From: Streptomyces diacarni
GTDB taxonomy: Bacteria > Actinomycetota > Actinomycetes > Streptomycetales > Streptomycetaceae
DNA: 64,000 bases
Direction of reading: 5' to 3'
Assembly (NCBI RefSeq): GCF_003323715.1
Contig: NZ_QOIN01000026.1
Coordinates: 62,001 to 126,000 of the forward strand
Both the position numbers and the translations under genes were made by a program. The notes beneath the pieces were generated by a model that saw only the letters and a program-made list of their open reading frames with translations, had not been told where the DNA came from and did no database searches. Positions 25,050-34,101 of the stretch are shown here, piece after piece (the stretch's first letter is position 1; every line of letters starts with the position of its first letter).

Positions 25050-26240
25050 ATGCCGCCTGCCGACAGCACCCGCCGCATCGGCCGCCGCGTCGCGGTCGCC
25101 GGAGTCGCGCTCTCGGACGGAGGGAGGGTCGATGAGGCGACGCCCTACACGCTGCACGCCCAGGCCGCGCGCCGGGCGCTGACGGACGCCGGCATCGACC
25201 GCTCCCTGGTGGACGGGCTGGCCTCGGCCGGGCTGGGCACCCTCGCGCCCGTGGAGGTCGCCGAGTACCTGGGACTGCGCCCCACATGGGTCGACTCCAC
25301 CTCTGTCGGCGGCTCCACCTGGGAGGTCATGGCCTCCCACGCCGCCGACGCCATCGCGCAGGGCCGCGTGAACGCCGTGCTGCTGGTGTACGGCTCCACC
25401 GCGCGCGCCGACCTCAAGGCCCGCCGCCGCACAGCCGATCTCTCCTTCGGTACGCGCGGCCCACTGCAGTTCGAGGCGCCCTACGGGCACACCCTCATCG
25501 CCAAGTACGCGATGGCGGCCCGCCGCCACATGCACGAGTACGGCACCACGCTGGAACAGCTCGCCCAGGTCGCCGTACAAGCCCGCGCCAACGCGGCCAC
25601 CAACCCTGACGCCATGTACCGGGAACCGGTCACGGTGGACGACGTCCTGTCCGGCCCGGTGATCGCCGACCCGTTCACCAAGCTGCACTGCTGCATCCGC
25701 TCGGACGGCGGCTGCGCGGCGCTGCTGGTCGCCGAGGATCTCGTACCGGACCTGGCCACCCGTCCCGTCTGGATTCTCGGCTCGGGAACGGCCGTCTCCC
25801 ACACCACGATGTCGGAATGGGAGGACTTCACCGTCTCCCCGGCCGCGGCATCGGGACGCGCCGCCTTCGCACAGGCGGGTGTCACACCCTTCGACATCGA
25901 CCTCGCCGAGATCTACGACGCCTTCACCTACATGACCCTCGTGACACTCGAAGACCTCGGTTTCTGCGCCAAGGGAGAAGGCGGCTCCTTCGTGGAGAAC
26001 GGTCGGCTGCTGCGCGACGGCGACCTGCCGGTCAACACCGACGGAGGCGGCCTGTCCGCCTGCCATCCGGGCATGCGGGGCCTCTTCCTGCTCGTGGAAG
26101 CGGTACGGCAACTGCGCGGCGAGGCGGGCGACGGGCGGCAGGTACGCAGGCGCGACGGGGCGCTGCCCGAACTGGCCGTCGCATCCGGCACAGGCGGCTG
26201 GTTCTGCTCGTCGGGGACTCTGGTGCTGGGCCGTGGTTGA
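25050..26240 (+). CDS. Thiolase-superfamily lipid-transfer-like protein, second copy
   Basis: 396-aa paralogue of the protein at 13925-15064 (VAVAGVALSDGG, IRSDGGCAALLVAEDL, AEIYDAFTYMTLVTLEDLGFC, NTDGGGLSACHPGMRG). It lacks a Cys at the position of the thiolase nucleophile (region SVGGSTWEVMASHAAD) but keeps a CHPG element near the C-terminus, so thiolytic chemistry is unlikely and an aldolase-type or acyl-transfer role is more plausible. The start is ATG 25050; an upstream in-frame codon at 24999 would place the operator inside the gene. A DUF35 partner candidate lies at 27025-27456. Confidence 0.82.
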   Translation: MPPADSTRRIGRRVAVAGVALSDGGRVDEATPYTLHAQAARRALTDAGIDRSLVDGLASAGLGTLAPVEVAEYLGLRPTWVDSTSVGGSTWEVMASHAADAIAQGRVNAVLLVYGSTARADLKARRRTADLSFGTRGPLQFEAPYGHTLIAKYAMAARRHMHEYGTTLEQLAQVAVQARANAATNPDAMYREPVTVDDVLSGPVIADPFTKLHCCIRSDGGCAALLVAEDLVPDLATRPVWILGSGTAVSHTTMSEWEDFTVSPAAASGRAAFAQAGVTPFDIDLAEIYDAFTYMTLVTLEDLGFCAKGEGGSFVENGRLLRDGDLPVNTDGGGLSACHPGMRGLFLLVEAVRQLRGEAGDGRQVRRRDGALPELAVASGTGGWFCSSGTLVLGRG

Positions 26241-26301
26241 GGACCGCAGGGGGTACGGCACCGGGCACGGCTTCGGACCGCGGGCACCTGGTGCTACGGC
26301 G

Positions 26302-26388
26302 TCAGAACGGCTGGTCCATGCTGTTCGCCGTCAGAACCGCTGGTCCATGCTGTTCGCCGTCAGAACCGCTGGTACATGATGTGCAGCC
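26302..26388. repeat. 29-bp tandem triplication including a stop codon
   Basis: Units starting at 26302, 26331 and 26360 are 29 bp long (TCAGAACCGCTGGTCCATGC and so on). The third is the coding end of the GNAT gene; the first two are near-identical copies downstream of its stop, each with its own in-register TGA 29 bp apart. This is a recent tandem duplication of a gene 3' end. Confidence 0.85.
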
Positions 26389-26854
26389 CCACGAACCCGC
26401 GCTCGGGGTGACGGAAACCCTCTGCCAGGGTGGCCACGACCTCGAAACCGAGGGACTTCCACAGCGCGACAGCCCGGGTGTTGGTCTCGACGACCGCGTT
26501 GAACTGCATCGCCCGGTAGCCCTCACTCTTGGCCCACTCCAGCACGTGCTCGCCCAGCGCCCGTCCGACACCCTTGACGCCGCATCCGGGATCGACCATG
26601 AAGCTGGCTCCCGCGATGTGGGACGCGCCGCCCATGTGGTTGGGCCCCGTCTTCGCCGAACCGAGCACCGTTCCGTCCTCGTCCACGGCGACGAAAGTGA
26701 TCCCCGGGGGCTCCGGCATCCAGGTCGCTTCGCCTGCGGCCTCGTCCATGCCGCGCGGGTAGGTGTAGGTGTCGCCGGCGGCGACGATGGTACGGAAGAA
26801 GGGCCAGATGGCGGCCCAGTCGGCTGCGGTCGCTTCACGGATCTGCACGGACAC
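26360..26854 (-). CDS. GNAT-family N-acetyltransferase
   Basis: 164-aa GNAT protein (VQIREATAADWAAIWPFF, then VDPGCGVKGVGRALGEHVL for acetyl-CoA binding, then FNAVVETNTRAVALWKSLGF), most like phosphinothricin/amino-acid acetyltransferases. The start is set at GTG 26854, giving the usual length; the frame is open further upstream but without family similarity. The last seven codons are part of the 29-bp triplicated unit. No operator is nearby and a link to the acyl-CoA genes is not evident. Confidence 0.85.
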   Translation of the reverse strand: MSVQIREATAADWAAIWPFFRTIVAAGDTYTYPRGMDEAAGEATWMPEPPGITFVAVDEDGTVLGSAKTGPNHMGGASHIAGASFMVDPGCGVKGVGRALGEHVLEWAKSEGYRAMQFNAVVETNTRAVALWKSLGFEVVATLAEGFRHPERGFVGLHIMYQRF

Positions 26855-27024
26855 AGCCTGCGTGATCGGTGGCCTGTGACGCCACCGGAAATCACCGCGC
26901 CGGCAGGATGAGCGTGGCGCCACGCCGGAACGACGGGCGCGGCGCGGGGGAGCGTGCGCTCCTCACTGGGGCCAGGCGCCTGTGAAGGCTGCCCAAAAGA
27001 GCCCTTACGCGTGTGTGAGAGCGC

Positions 27025-27456
27025 CTATTCGGGGCGGAAGACGGGAACGGTGATTTCGTCGTCCTCTCCGGACGCCTCCCGGAACGCGACCCGCAGCTCC
27101 TTCCCCACCACCAGCGCCTCCTGTGGACAGTCGACCAGTTCGGTCATCATGCGCGGACCCTCCCTGAGTTCCACGACGGCCGCGACATAGGGGACGCGCC
27201 CCGAGAAGGGGGGCAGGTCGTTGCGGTGGACGACGGACCAGGTGTAGAGGGTGGCGCGTCCGTCCGCCTCCTCCCAGACGACGTCCTCACTCCAGCAGCG
27301 CGGGCAGAACTCGCGTGGGTAGTGGTGCGCTGTACCGCACCCTTCGGCACGGCAGCGGCGTATCAGCAGCCGTCCCCGAGCCGCCGCCTGCCAGTACGGC
27401 GCGGTGAACGCGTCCACATCCGGAAGATCGAACCGCTGTTGCGACATCGTGCCCAT
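27025..27456 (-). CDS. DUF35 Zn-ribbon/OB-fold protein, second copy
   Basis: 143-aa DUF35 protein. The first zinc ligands read CRAEGCG, a slightly longer knuckle, and the second pair CPRC. The OB-fold follows (LYTWSVVHRNDLPPF, VPYVAAVVELREGPRMMTEL). It is a likely partner of the thiolase-like protein at 25050-26240, although the two genes converge on each other with the GNAT gene between them. ATG 27456 has GGAGG upstream; ATG 27447 is an alternative. Confidence 0.83.
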   Translation of the reverse strand: MGTMSQQRFDLPDVDAFTAPYWQAAARGRLLIRRCRAEGCGTAHHYPREFCPRCWSEDVVWEEADGRATLYTWSVVHRNDLPPFSGRVPYVAAVVELREGPRMMTELVDCPQEALVVGKELRVAFREASGEDDEITVPVFRPE

Positions 27457-27627
27457 CCAGCCTCCGCTCACACAGGGCTTGGCTTCCGCCCTCCCGCCAC
27501 CCGCCCGCGGTGCACAACTGGCGGTGCATCAGGTGGCACGTCGCAGTGAAGCGGCCTCCGCGCTCCTCCGCAAGGGGCCGTACGGACCGACCGGCGACAG
27601 CGCACGGGGGCACCTAGAATTGTCGTC

Positions 27628-28773
27628 ATGCTCATGCCCGAGAACGGGACGCCCGTCCACATCCTCGGCGCCGGCCCGGGCGGCCTCGCCACGGCCGCCG
27701 CGCTACGGGAGCGCGGCATCAGCGCCGTCGTACTGGAGAGGGCCGACGCCGTCGGCGCCTCCTGGCGCTCCCATTACGACCGCCTGCACCTGCACACCAC
27801 CCGCGCCGGTTCCGCACTCCCGGGACTGCCCATCCCCCGCGCGTACGGGCGCTGGGTCGCACGCGCCGACGTGGTGCGTTACCTGGAACAGTACGCGGCA
27901 CACCACCGCACAGAGGTGGCCACAGGGGTGCAGGTGCGCCGGCTCGAGCGCGGCGATGACGACCGGTGGGTGCTGCACGCCAACGGCGGACGGCGGTTGA
28001 CCAGCCCCGCCGTCGTCGTGGCGACCGGCTGCAACCACACCCCCCACCTGCCGCCCTGGCCAGGACGCGACACCTTCACGGGTGACCTGCTGCACGCCTC
28101 CGCCTACCGCTCCGCCGCCCCCTACGTGGGCAAGGACGTCCTGGTGGTGGGCGCGGGCAATACCGGGGCCGAGATCGCCACCGACCTCGCGGAGAGCGGA
28201 GCAGGACGGGTACGCCTTGCCGTGCGGACACCGCCGCACATCATGCGCCGCTCCACCCTCGGCTGGCCCTCCCAACGCAGCGCCATCCTGTGCCGACGCC
28301 TGCCTGTCGGACTCGTGGACCGCATGGCGGCGCGGCTGACCAAAGCCTCCCTGCCCGACCTGTCTCCCTACGGGCTGCCCCGCCCGGAGGCCGGCTTGTA
28401 CACGCGCGTGCGCCAAGGGGCGATCCCTGTACTGGACGTCGGACTGGTCAGCGCGGTACGGCAGCGGAGGATCGAGCCGGTTGCCGCCCTCGAGTCGTTC
28501 GAGGGGGCGAAGGCCATCCTGGCGGACGGAGAGACCATCAGCCCCGAGGTGGTCGTCGCCGCCACCGGATACCGCACGGGACTCGACGAACTGGTCGGCC
28601 ACCTGGGCGTGCTCGACGCGCGCGGCCGCCCGCTCGCTCACGGCCGTCGCACCCACCCTTCGGCCCCCGGCCTCCACTTCACCGGCTTCTCCTATCCGAT
28701 CAGCGGGACGCTGCGGGAACTGCGGCTCGACGCCGGACGGATCGCGAAAGCCATCGCCAGGGCGGCCCGCTGA
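27628..28773 (+). CDS. Flavin-containing monooxygenase-like protein
   Basis: 381-aa FAD/NADPH two-dinucleotide-domain protein: GAGPGG near residue 14 (FAD), GAGNTG near residue 175 (NADPH) and ATGYRTG near residue 313. It most resembles short group-B flavin monooxygenases (YUCCA/FMO type). It could perform Baeyer-Villiger or N/S-oxygenation. The ATG at 27628 has no strong ribosome binding site. The gene stands alone between divergent DUF35 and the ADP-forming-type CoA ligase, with no palindrome upstream. Confidence 0.84.
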   Translation: MLMPENGTPVHILGAGPGGLATAAALRERGISAVVLERADAVGASWRSHYDRLHLHTTRAGSALPGLPIPRAYGRWVARADVVRYLEQYAAHHRTEVATGVQVRRLERGDDDRWVLHANGGRRLTSPAVVVATGCNHTPHLPPWPGRDTFTGDLLHASAYRSAAPYVGKDVLVVGAGNTGAEIATDLAESGAGRVRLAVRTPPHIMRRSTLGWPSQRSAILCRRLPVGLVDRMAARLTKASLPDLSPYGLPRPEAGLYTRVRQGAIPVLDVGLVSAVRQRRIEPVAALESFEGAKAILADGETISPEVVVAATGYRTGLDELVGHLGVLDARGRPLAHGRRTHPSAPGLHFTGFSYPISGTLRELRLDAGRIAKAIARAAR

Positions 28774-28865
28774 GGCCACCGACCTCCACGCCCCCCAGCA
28801 ACGCAAAGCAGCCATAAACGGCCGCTCAGGTGACGTCGGACAGCCCGTGACCGCCAGAGGGGTTC

Positions 28866-28880
28866 CTGACGCAGCGTCAG
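28866..28880. promoter_or_regulatory. Operator palindrome 6 (CTGACG family)
   Basis: CTGACGCAGCGTCAG, perfect outer arms, the first of a double operator upstream of the CoA ligase operon. Confidence 0.75.
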
Positions 28881-28890
28881 TTCCAGTAAC

Positions 28891-28905
28891 CTGACGGGGC
28901 GTCAG
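28891..28905. promoter_or_regulatory. Operator palindrome 7 (CTGACG family)
   Basis: CTGACGGGGCGTCAG, 25 bp centre to centre from palindrome 6. TTCCAGT follows each copy, so the two sites look like a duplicated 25-bp unit. It lies 38 bp upstream of the ligase ATG. Confidence 0.75.
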
Positions 28906-28942
28906 TTCCAGTCGGCCACCACACGGGAGTGGGCGGGTACAC

Positions 28943-31201
28943 ATGCTCGGATCGACTCACGGGACCCTCACCATGACCCCCCGCCAGGGCCGGGTACTGG
29001 CCTGCGGCGAACCGACCTCCGGCGGCAGCGTCCACAGCAGGGCCGACGACAGCGACACCGTCGGCATCGATGTCAGCGGCCGGCCGCTGCACGCCCCGGT
29101 ACCCGATCTCGACCGCTTCTTCCGCCCGGAGGCCGTCGCCGTGGTGGGCGCCTCCGACGCGGAAGGGCGCCCCAACACCGGCATCACGCGGCAGCTGCTG
29201 GCCTGGGCCGAACACGTCGGCGCCCGCCTCTATCCGGTGCACCCCAAGCGGCGCGAGGTGTTCGGGCAGGCCTGCGCGCCCGCCGTCGCCGACCTGCCCG
29301 AACCCGTGGACGTCGCCGTCCTCCTCGTGGCCGACCCGCTGCCCGTACTGGAACAGCTGGCGGACACCAAGACGCGGTTCGCCGTCGCCTTCGCCTCCGG
29401 CTTCGCCGAGACCGGCCAGGACGGCGCCCTCGCCCAACAGCAGCTGGCCGAGGCCGCGGCGCGCTCGGGCGTGCGGCTGCTGGGCCCGAACACCAACCTC
29501 AACGCCTTCGAGCGCTTCCGCACCGACCTGGACGGGCCCGCGATCGCCCTCGTCACGCAGTCAGGCCATCAGGGCCGCCCCCTCTTCGCCCTCCAGGAGC
29601 TGGGCATCCGGCTCTCGCACTGGGCGCCGACCGGAAACGAGGCCGACCTGGAGACGGCCGACTTCCTCTCCTACTTCGCCGGCCGCCCCGAGGTCGGGGC
29701 CGTGGCGGCATATGTGGAAGGGCTCAAGGACGGCAGGCGGTTCCTGCTCGCCGCGGACCGCGCGGCACGCGGCGGTGTCCCCGTCGTCGCGGTCAAGGTG
29801 GGCCGCACCGAGACCGGGACGCGCACGGCCGCCTCGCACACGGGGAAGCTCACGGGCTCCGACGCCACGGTGGACGCGGCGATGCGGCAGTACGGCGTCA
29901 TCCGCGTGGACGGGCTGGACGAGCTCCAGGACACGGCCACGCTGCTGGCCCGGGCCCGGCCGCCACGGGCCGAGGGCGTCGCCGTTCTCGCGATCTCCGG
30001 GGGCACCGGAGCGCACCTGGCCGACCTGGCCACCTCGGCAGGGCTGACGCTGCCCACCCTCTCCGACGCCAAGCAGGCGGAGCTGCACCAGTGGATCCCC
30101 GACTACCTGTCGGTGGCCAACCCCGTCGACAACGGTGGGCACCCGGTGGGTGACTGGCGCGGCCGCAAGATCATCGACGCGGTCCTGGCCGAGCCGGACG
30201 TCGGTGTCCTCATCTGCCCCATCACCGGCCCCTTCCCGCCGATGAGCGACAGGCTGGCGCGGGACCTGGTGGCCGCGGCCGAGGAGACCGACAAGCTGGT
30301 CTGCGTCGTGTGGGGCTCTCCGGTCGGCACCGAGGACGCCTACCGGACCACGCTGCTCGGCTCCTCGCGAGTGGCCACGTTCCGCACGTTCGGCAACTGC
30401 GTGCGAGCGGTGCGCGCCTACCTCGGCCACCACCGCTTCGCCCGCGCCTACCGGTCCCCCTTCGAGGACGCGCCCCGCACCCCCTCCCCCTCGTACCGCA
30501 AGGCACAGGCTCTGCTGCGGCCAGGACAGCAGCTGAGCGAACACGCGGGCAAACAGCTGCTGCGCGCCTACGGCGTCCGCGTCCCCCGTGAGCAGCTGTG
30601 CACCAGCGCGGCGGGCGCGGTGCGCGCGGCCGCGCAGGTCGGCTATCCGGTCGTCATGAAGGCGTCGGCGCCGCGGCTCGCGCACAAGAGCGAGTACGGT
30701 CTCGTCCGCGTCGGTCTCACCTCCGCGAGCCAGGTCCGCGACACCTACCGCGAGCTGATGGACATCACGCGCACCGAGGAGATCGAACTGGACGGCGTGC
30801 TGGTGTGCCAGATGGTCGACCCCGGCGTGGAGATGGTGGTCGGCGTCGGGCAGGACGAGCTGTTCGGACCGACCGTGACGGTGGGGCTCGGTGGCGTCCT
30901 GGTGGAGGTGTTGGGCGATGTCACCGTCAGGGTCCCCCCGTTCGGCGAGGAGCAGGCCCGCGCGATGCTCGGGGAACTGCGCGGTGCCGCGCTCCTGGAC
31001 GGGGTGCGCGGCAGGCCGCCCGCCGACGTCGACGCACTCGTCGAGGTCATCCTCCGGGTGCAGCGGATGGCTCTGGAACTCGGGGCGCCGCCCGGCTCCG
31101 AGAGTGCCGGCGGCCTGGCGGAGTTGGACATCAATCCTCTGGTCGTCCTGCCGCGCGGGCAGGGCGCGGTGGCGCTCGACGCCCTCGCGGTGTGCCGGTG
31201 A
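28943..31201 (+). CDS. NDP-forming acyl-CoA synthetase (acetate-CoA ligase ADP-forming type)
   Basis: 752-aa fused protein. A CoA-binding Rossmann domain spans about residues 57-150 (FFRPEAVAVVGAS). Succinyl-CoA-synthetase-like domains follow, with the phospho-His candidate in AASHTGKLTG. An ATP-grasp beta subunit spans about 515-750 (YGVRVPREQL, GYPVVMKASAPRLAHKSEYG, DINPLVV). It makes acyl-CoA from acid, CoA and ATP, giving ADP, or runs in reverse to harvest energy. The ATG at 28943 has GGCGGG upstream; the first 50 residues are not conserved and a later start is possible. It carries a double operator and leads an operon with a crotonase and a flavin reductase. Confidence 0.86.
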   Translation: MLGSTHGTLTMTPRQGRVLACGEPTSGGSVHSRADDSDTVGIDVSGRPLHAPVPDLDRFFRPEAVAVVGASDAEGRPNTGITRQLLAWAEHVGARLYPVHPKRREVFGQACAPAVADLPEPVDVAVLLVADPLPVLEQLADTKTRFAVAFASGFAETGQDGALAQQQLAEAAARSGVRLLGPNTNLNAFERFRTDLDGPAIALVTQSGHQGRPLFALQELGIRLSHWAPTGNEADLETADFLSYFAGRPEVGAVAAYVEGLKDGRRFLLAADRAARGGVPVVAVKVGRTETGTRTAASHTGKLTGSDATVDAAMRQYGVIRVDGLDELQDTATLLARARPPRAEGVAVLAISGGTGAHLADLATSAGLTLPTLSDAKQAELHQWIPDYLSVANPVDNGGHPVGDWRGRKIIDAVLAEPDVGVLICPITGPFPPMSDRLARDLVAAAEETDKLVCVVWGSPVGTEDAYRTTLLGSSRVATFRTFGNCVRAVRAYLGHHRFARAYRSPFEDAPRTPSPSYRKAQALLRPGQQLSEHAGKQLLRAYGVRVPREQLCTSAAGAVRAAAQVGYPVVMKASAPRLAHKSEYGLVRVGLTSASQVRDTYRELMDITRTEEIELDGVLVCQMVDPGVEMVVGVGQDELFGPTVTVGLGGVLVEVLGDVTVRVPPFGEEQARAMLGELRGAALLDGVRGRPPADVDALVEVILRVQRMALELGAPPGSESAGGLAELDINPLVVLPRGQGAVALDALAVCR

Positions 31202-31460
31202 ACGGCGCGCGAGGTGCCACGCCTCCCGCATACGGTTCCACGCCGCCACTCGCGACCGCGCCGCCCGCGCGGGAACCCGTGTCGCAGGCGTACGCGACCC
31301 AGCCGCCCGCGCGGGCAGGCGCGTCACCCACACGCGGCGCCGTAGCGCCCGCGCGCTGCGCCACGCCGTCGGTGCACAGCGCCGCACCACCCGTGCGCGG
31401 CACCAAGCCCCCCGTGGACAGCGCCGCGTCATCCGTGGACAGCGCCGCACCGTCCGCCGT
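31202..31460. repeat. GC-rich low-complexity spacer with 21-bp repeats
   Basis: The 277-bp spacer between the CoA ligase and the crotonase is made of Ala/Pro-codon-like GC-rich repeats. The clearest are two tandem 21-bp units CCGTGGACAGCGCCGCGTCA(T) near its right end. A frame starting with the GTG that overlaps the ligase stop stays open, but its product is low-complexity and I do not call it a gene. Confidence 0.6.
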
Positions 31461-31478
31461 GAAAGGAGCCGCACGTCG

Positions 31479-32354
31479 ATGTCCTCCCCCCGTGATCCGT
31501 CGTCCTCCGACCAGCCCGAGCGGGCCGAGCCCGCGGCCTCGCGGGAGGCCGCGGACGAGTCCCTGAAGAAAGTTGTAGCGCGGACCACTGACAACGGCGT
31601 GGCGTGGCTGACTCTCGATCGACCGCAAACCCTGGGGGCCCTCACCGTTGACCAGCGAGAACGCCTCATCGGCCTGCTCGCCGACGCCTCCGCGGACGCG
31701 GAGGTGAGGGCCGTCGTGCTCACCGGTCGAGGACGCGGCTTCTGCGCGGGCGCGGACCTGAGAGGCGCCCCGGGCAGCGGGGCGGAGCGGGTGGCGGGCG
31801 ACGTGGCGCGCACTCTGGAGCGGGGAGCGCAGCGGCTGATCACGGCCGTGCTCGACTGCGAGAAGCCGGTGCTCGCCGCCGTCAACGGCGTTGCCGCCGG
31901 TCTCGGCTGCCATCTCGCACTCGCCTGCGACCTCGTCCTGGCCGCCGAGGAGGCCACGTTCGTGGAGGCCTTCGTACGGCGCGGTCTTGTGCCGGACGGG
32001 GGCGGCGCCTACCTGCTACCGCGGTTGATCGGGCCGCAGCGGGCCAAGGAACTGATGTTCTTCGGGGACGCACTGACCGCCGCAGAGGCCGCACGGCTCG
32101 GTCTGGTCAACCGCGTCGTGCCGGGCGGGGAGCTGACGGAGACGGCGCGCGCCTGGGCCGCACGCCTGGCGTCCGGACCGACCCGCGCGCTCGCGCTCAC
32201 CAAGCGGCTGGTCAACGCCTCCATGGACACCGACCGCTCCGCCGCCCTCGGTGCTGAGGCGTGGGCCCAGGAGATCAACATGACCACACGGGACGCACGC
32301 GAGGGCGTGGCGTCCTTCGCCGAACGGCGGTCGCCCGTTTTCGACGGGAGGTAG
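31479..32354 (+). CDS. Enoyl-CoA hydratase/isomerase family protein
   Basis: 291-aa crotonase-fold protein (VAWLTLDRPQTLGALT, GRGRGFCAGADLRGAPGSG, VNGVAAGLGCHLALACDLV, FVRRGLVPDGGGAYLLPRL). The second oxyanion-hole and Glu/Asp regions look intact, so hydratase or isomerase activity is likely. About 30 disordered N-terminal residues precede the fold. ATG 31479 follows AAAGGAG at 10-bp spacing. It probably sits in the operon of the upstream CoA ligase. Confidence 0.88.
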   Translation: MSSPRDPSSSDQPERAEPAASREAADESLKKVVARTTDNGVAWLTLDRPQTLGALTVDQRERLIGLLADASADAEVRAVVLTGRGRGFCAGADLRGAPGSGAERVAGDVARTLERGAQRLITAVLDCEKPVLAAVNGVAAGLGCHLALACDLVLAAEEATFVEAFVRRGLVPDGGGAYLLPRLIGPQRAKELMFFGDALTAAEAARLGLVNRVVPGGELTETARAWAARLASGPTRALALTKRLVNASMDTDRSAALGAEAWAQEINMTTRDAREGVASFAERRSPVFDGR

Positions 32355-32489
32355 GACAGCGGTGGTTACGCTGGGCGGGACACCCACAACGGGCCGACCG
32401 CTCCGACAGCACCACCACCGATGACCCCACACCCGACGGCACCAGATCCGACGACGCACATCCGACGACGCCACAGGGACGATGAAGCC

Positions 32490-33191
32490 ATGATGGGACA
32501 CGCGGGAATGGCAGCCGCCGCTGTGCGCTATCTGCGGACGGCCGGCTCACCACCGTCCGGACGGGCCACGGGGCGGGCGCTGCCTCACCAGGAGCGAGAG
32601 GAGAAGCGTGCCGACACGCTTCCCCCGCCCGACCTGCGAGCCGTGCGGGCGGACGAGCGCGCACCCGTCGACCCGGCCGTCTTCCGCCGCGTCCTGGGCG
32701 GTTTCGCCTCGGGGGTCACCGTCGTGACGGCGCCCGCGCCGACGCCCTCGCAGAAGGGGGCGTCGGAGGCCGGGGACGGCGTGCCAGGGCCTGCGGGGTT
32801 CGCCTGCCAGTCCTTCGCCTCCCTGTCGCTGGAGCCGCCGCTGGTCTCGTTCATGGTGGCCCGTACGTCCAAGAGCTGGCCCGGCATCGCCCGCGCCGGG
32901 GTCTTCTGCGTGAACGTCCTGTCCGCCGCGCAGGGGGAGCTGTGCAGGGCGTTCTCGGTGAGCGGCGCCGACAAGTTCGCCGGGGTCTCCTACTCCCCCG
33001 CACCGGTGACCGGATCGCCCCTGCTGGAGGGCGTGACGGCGTGGATCGACTGCGAGATCCACGCCGTCCACACCGGCGGTGACCACCTGATCGTCGTCGG
33101 CAGGGTGCGCGCGCTGGACGAAGGGCGCGGTGATGAGGCGCCGCTGGTCTTTCACCAGGGGAGGCTGGGGACGTTCACCCCGGCCGAGTGA
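32490..33191 (+). CDS. Flavin reductase domain protein (HsaB/HpaC-like)
   Basis: 233-aa protein. From about residue 70 it is a flavin-reductase-like split barrel (FRRVLGGFASGVTVVTA, FACQSFASLSLEPPLVSFMV, FCVNVLSAAQGELCRAFS, DCEIHAVHTGGDHLIVVGRV). Such proteins reduce FMN/FAD with NAD(P)H for a partner monooxygenase; HsaB in steroid degradation is one example. No HsaA-like oxygenase is in the window. The N-terminal 60-70 residues are not conserved, so a start downstream of ATG 32490 is possible. It is 135 bp after the crotonase. Confidence 0.83.
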   Translation: MMGHAGMAAAAVRYLRTAGSPPSGRATGRALPHQEREEKRADTLPPPDLRAVRADERAPVDPAVFRRVLGGFASGVTVVTAPAPTPSQKGASEAGDGVPGPAGFACQSFASLSLEPPLVSFMVARTSKSWPGIARAGVFCVNVLSAAQGELCRAFSVSGADKFAGVSYSPAPVTGSPLLEGVTAWIDCEIHAVHTGGDHLIVVGRVRALDEGRGDEAPLVFHQGRLGTFTPAE

Positions 33192-33218
33192 GCAGGCACG
33201 CGCTCGCTCCTCCGTTCG

Positions 33219-33986
33219 TCACGCCGCGTGCATGTCCAGTCCCGTGCGGCCGGGCGCCAGGTGCGCGCGCAGCGCCAGGTCCGCGTCGTAGTCCCCTCCG
33301 GCTTCATGCCGGTAGGCCAGGGGGGCGAGCGTCTCCAGTGCCTCCATCCGCGCGCGCAGTTGGTCCTGCCACTCCTTGGCGTCTGCCCCACTCGCCCGGT
33401 CGGCTCCGTAGAGGACGAACGGCGACAGCGGGGCCATGCCCGTGTACCAGAACGTGCCGTGGTGCAGAGGGAAGAGGATGTCGTCCACGAAGCCGTGGAT
33501 GCCGCGCGGGCCGAAACTGGAGGAACGCGCACCGACCGAGGTGACGACCATGGCGCGCTTCCCCGCCAGCCCTCCGTCGCCGTAGCGCCGGGTACGACCG
33601 TGTGGGTCCTTCACCCCGAAGGCGAATCCCTGCACCAGCACGCGGTCGAACCATCCCTTGAGGATGGCCGGCGGCCCCAGCCACCACAGGGGGAAGTGGA
33701 AGACCAGTGTGTCGGCCCAGGTGATCTTCTCCTGCTCTGTGCGGACATCCGGACTGAGCAGGCCTCTGTGGTGCGCGTGCTCCTGGGCCTCCCCGACCAG
33801 CAGCCGGTCCTGTGCGTCCCTGGTGGGGAAGTCCGCCCGGTCGACGACCGGCTTCCATCCCATCGCGTACAGGTCGGACTGGCGCACCTCGTGGCCGCGT
33901 TCGCGGAGGGCAGCCACCCCGGTGTCCCGCAGAGTGGCGTTGAGGGAGCGTGCCTCGGGGTGGGCGAAAATCCAGAGCGTCTTCAT
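33219..33986 (-). CDS. NAD(P)H:quinone oxidoreductase (flavodoxin fold)
   Basis: 255-aa protein of the NQO/MdaB/KefF type: MKTLWIFAHPEARSLNATL at the FMN/FAD phosphate loop, then DTLVFHFPLWWLGPPAILKGWFDRVL, the family signature. It performs two-electron reduction of quinones or similar acceptors. The ATG at 33986 has no clear ribosome binding site. It is convergent with the flavin reductase, with only 27 bp between them. Confidence 0.87.
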   Translation of the reverse strand: MKTLWIFAHPEARSLNATLRDTGVAALRERGHEVRQSDLYAMGWKPVVDRADFPTRDAQDRLLVGEAQEHAHHRGLLSPDVRTEQEKITWADTLVFHFPLWWLGPPAILKGWFDRVLVQGFAFGVKDPHGRTRRYGDGGLAGKRAMVVTSVGARSSSFGPRGIHGFVDDILFPLHHGTFWYTGMAPLSPFVLYGADRASGADAKEWQDQLRARMEALETLAPLAYRHEAGGDYDADLALRAHLAPGRTGLDMHAA

Positions 33987-34101
33987 ACGACTGATCGTGC
34001 GGGCTGCCCCAACCCGAAACGAGTGACCGTATGGACGACAAGTGCAAGGTTCCGGCCAACCGGCCCACTCTCCCGTTCCTCCGGCGAACCACCTCCTCGG
34101 C

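Noticed and set aside
31198..31566. Ala/Pro-rich frame starting on the CoA ligase stop codon
   Set aside because: GTGA overlap is tempting, but the product is repeat-derived and runs into the crotonase gene in another frame.
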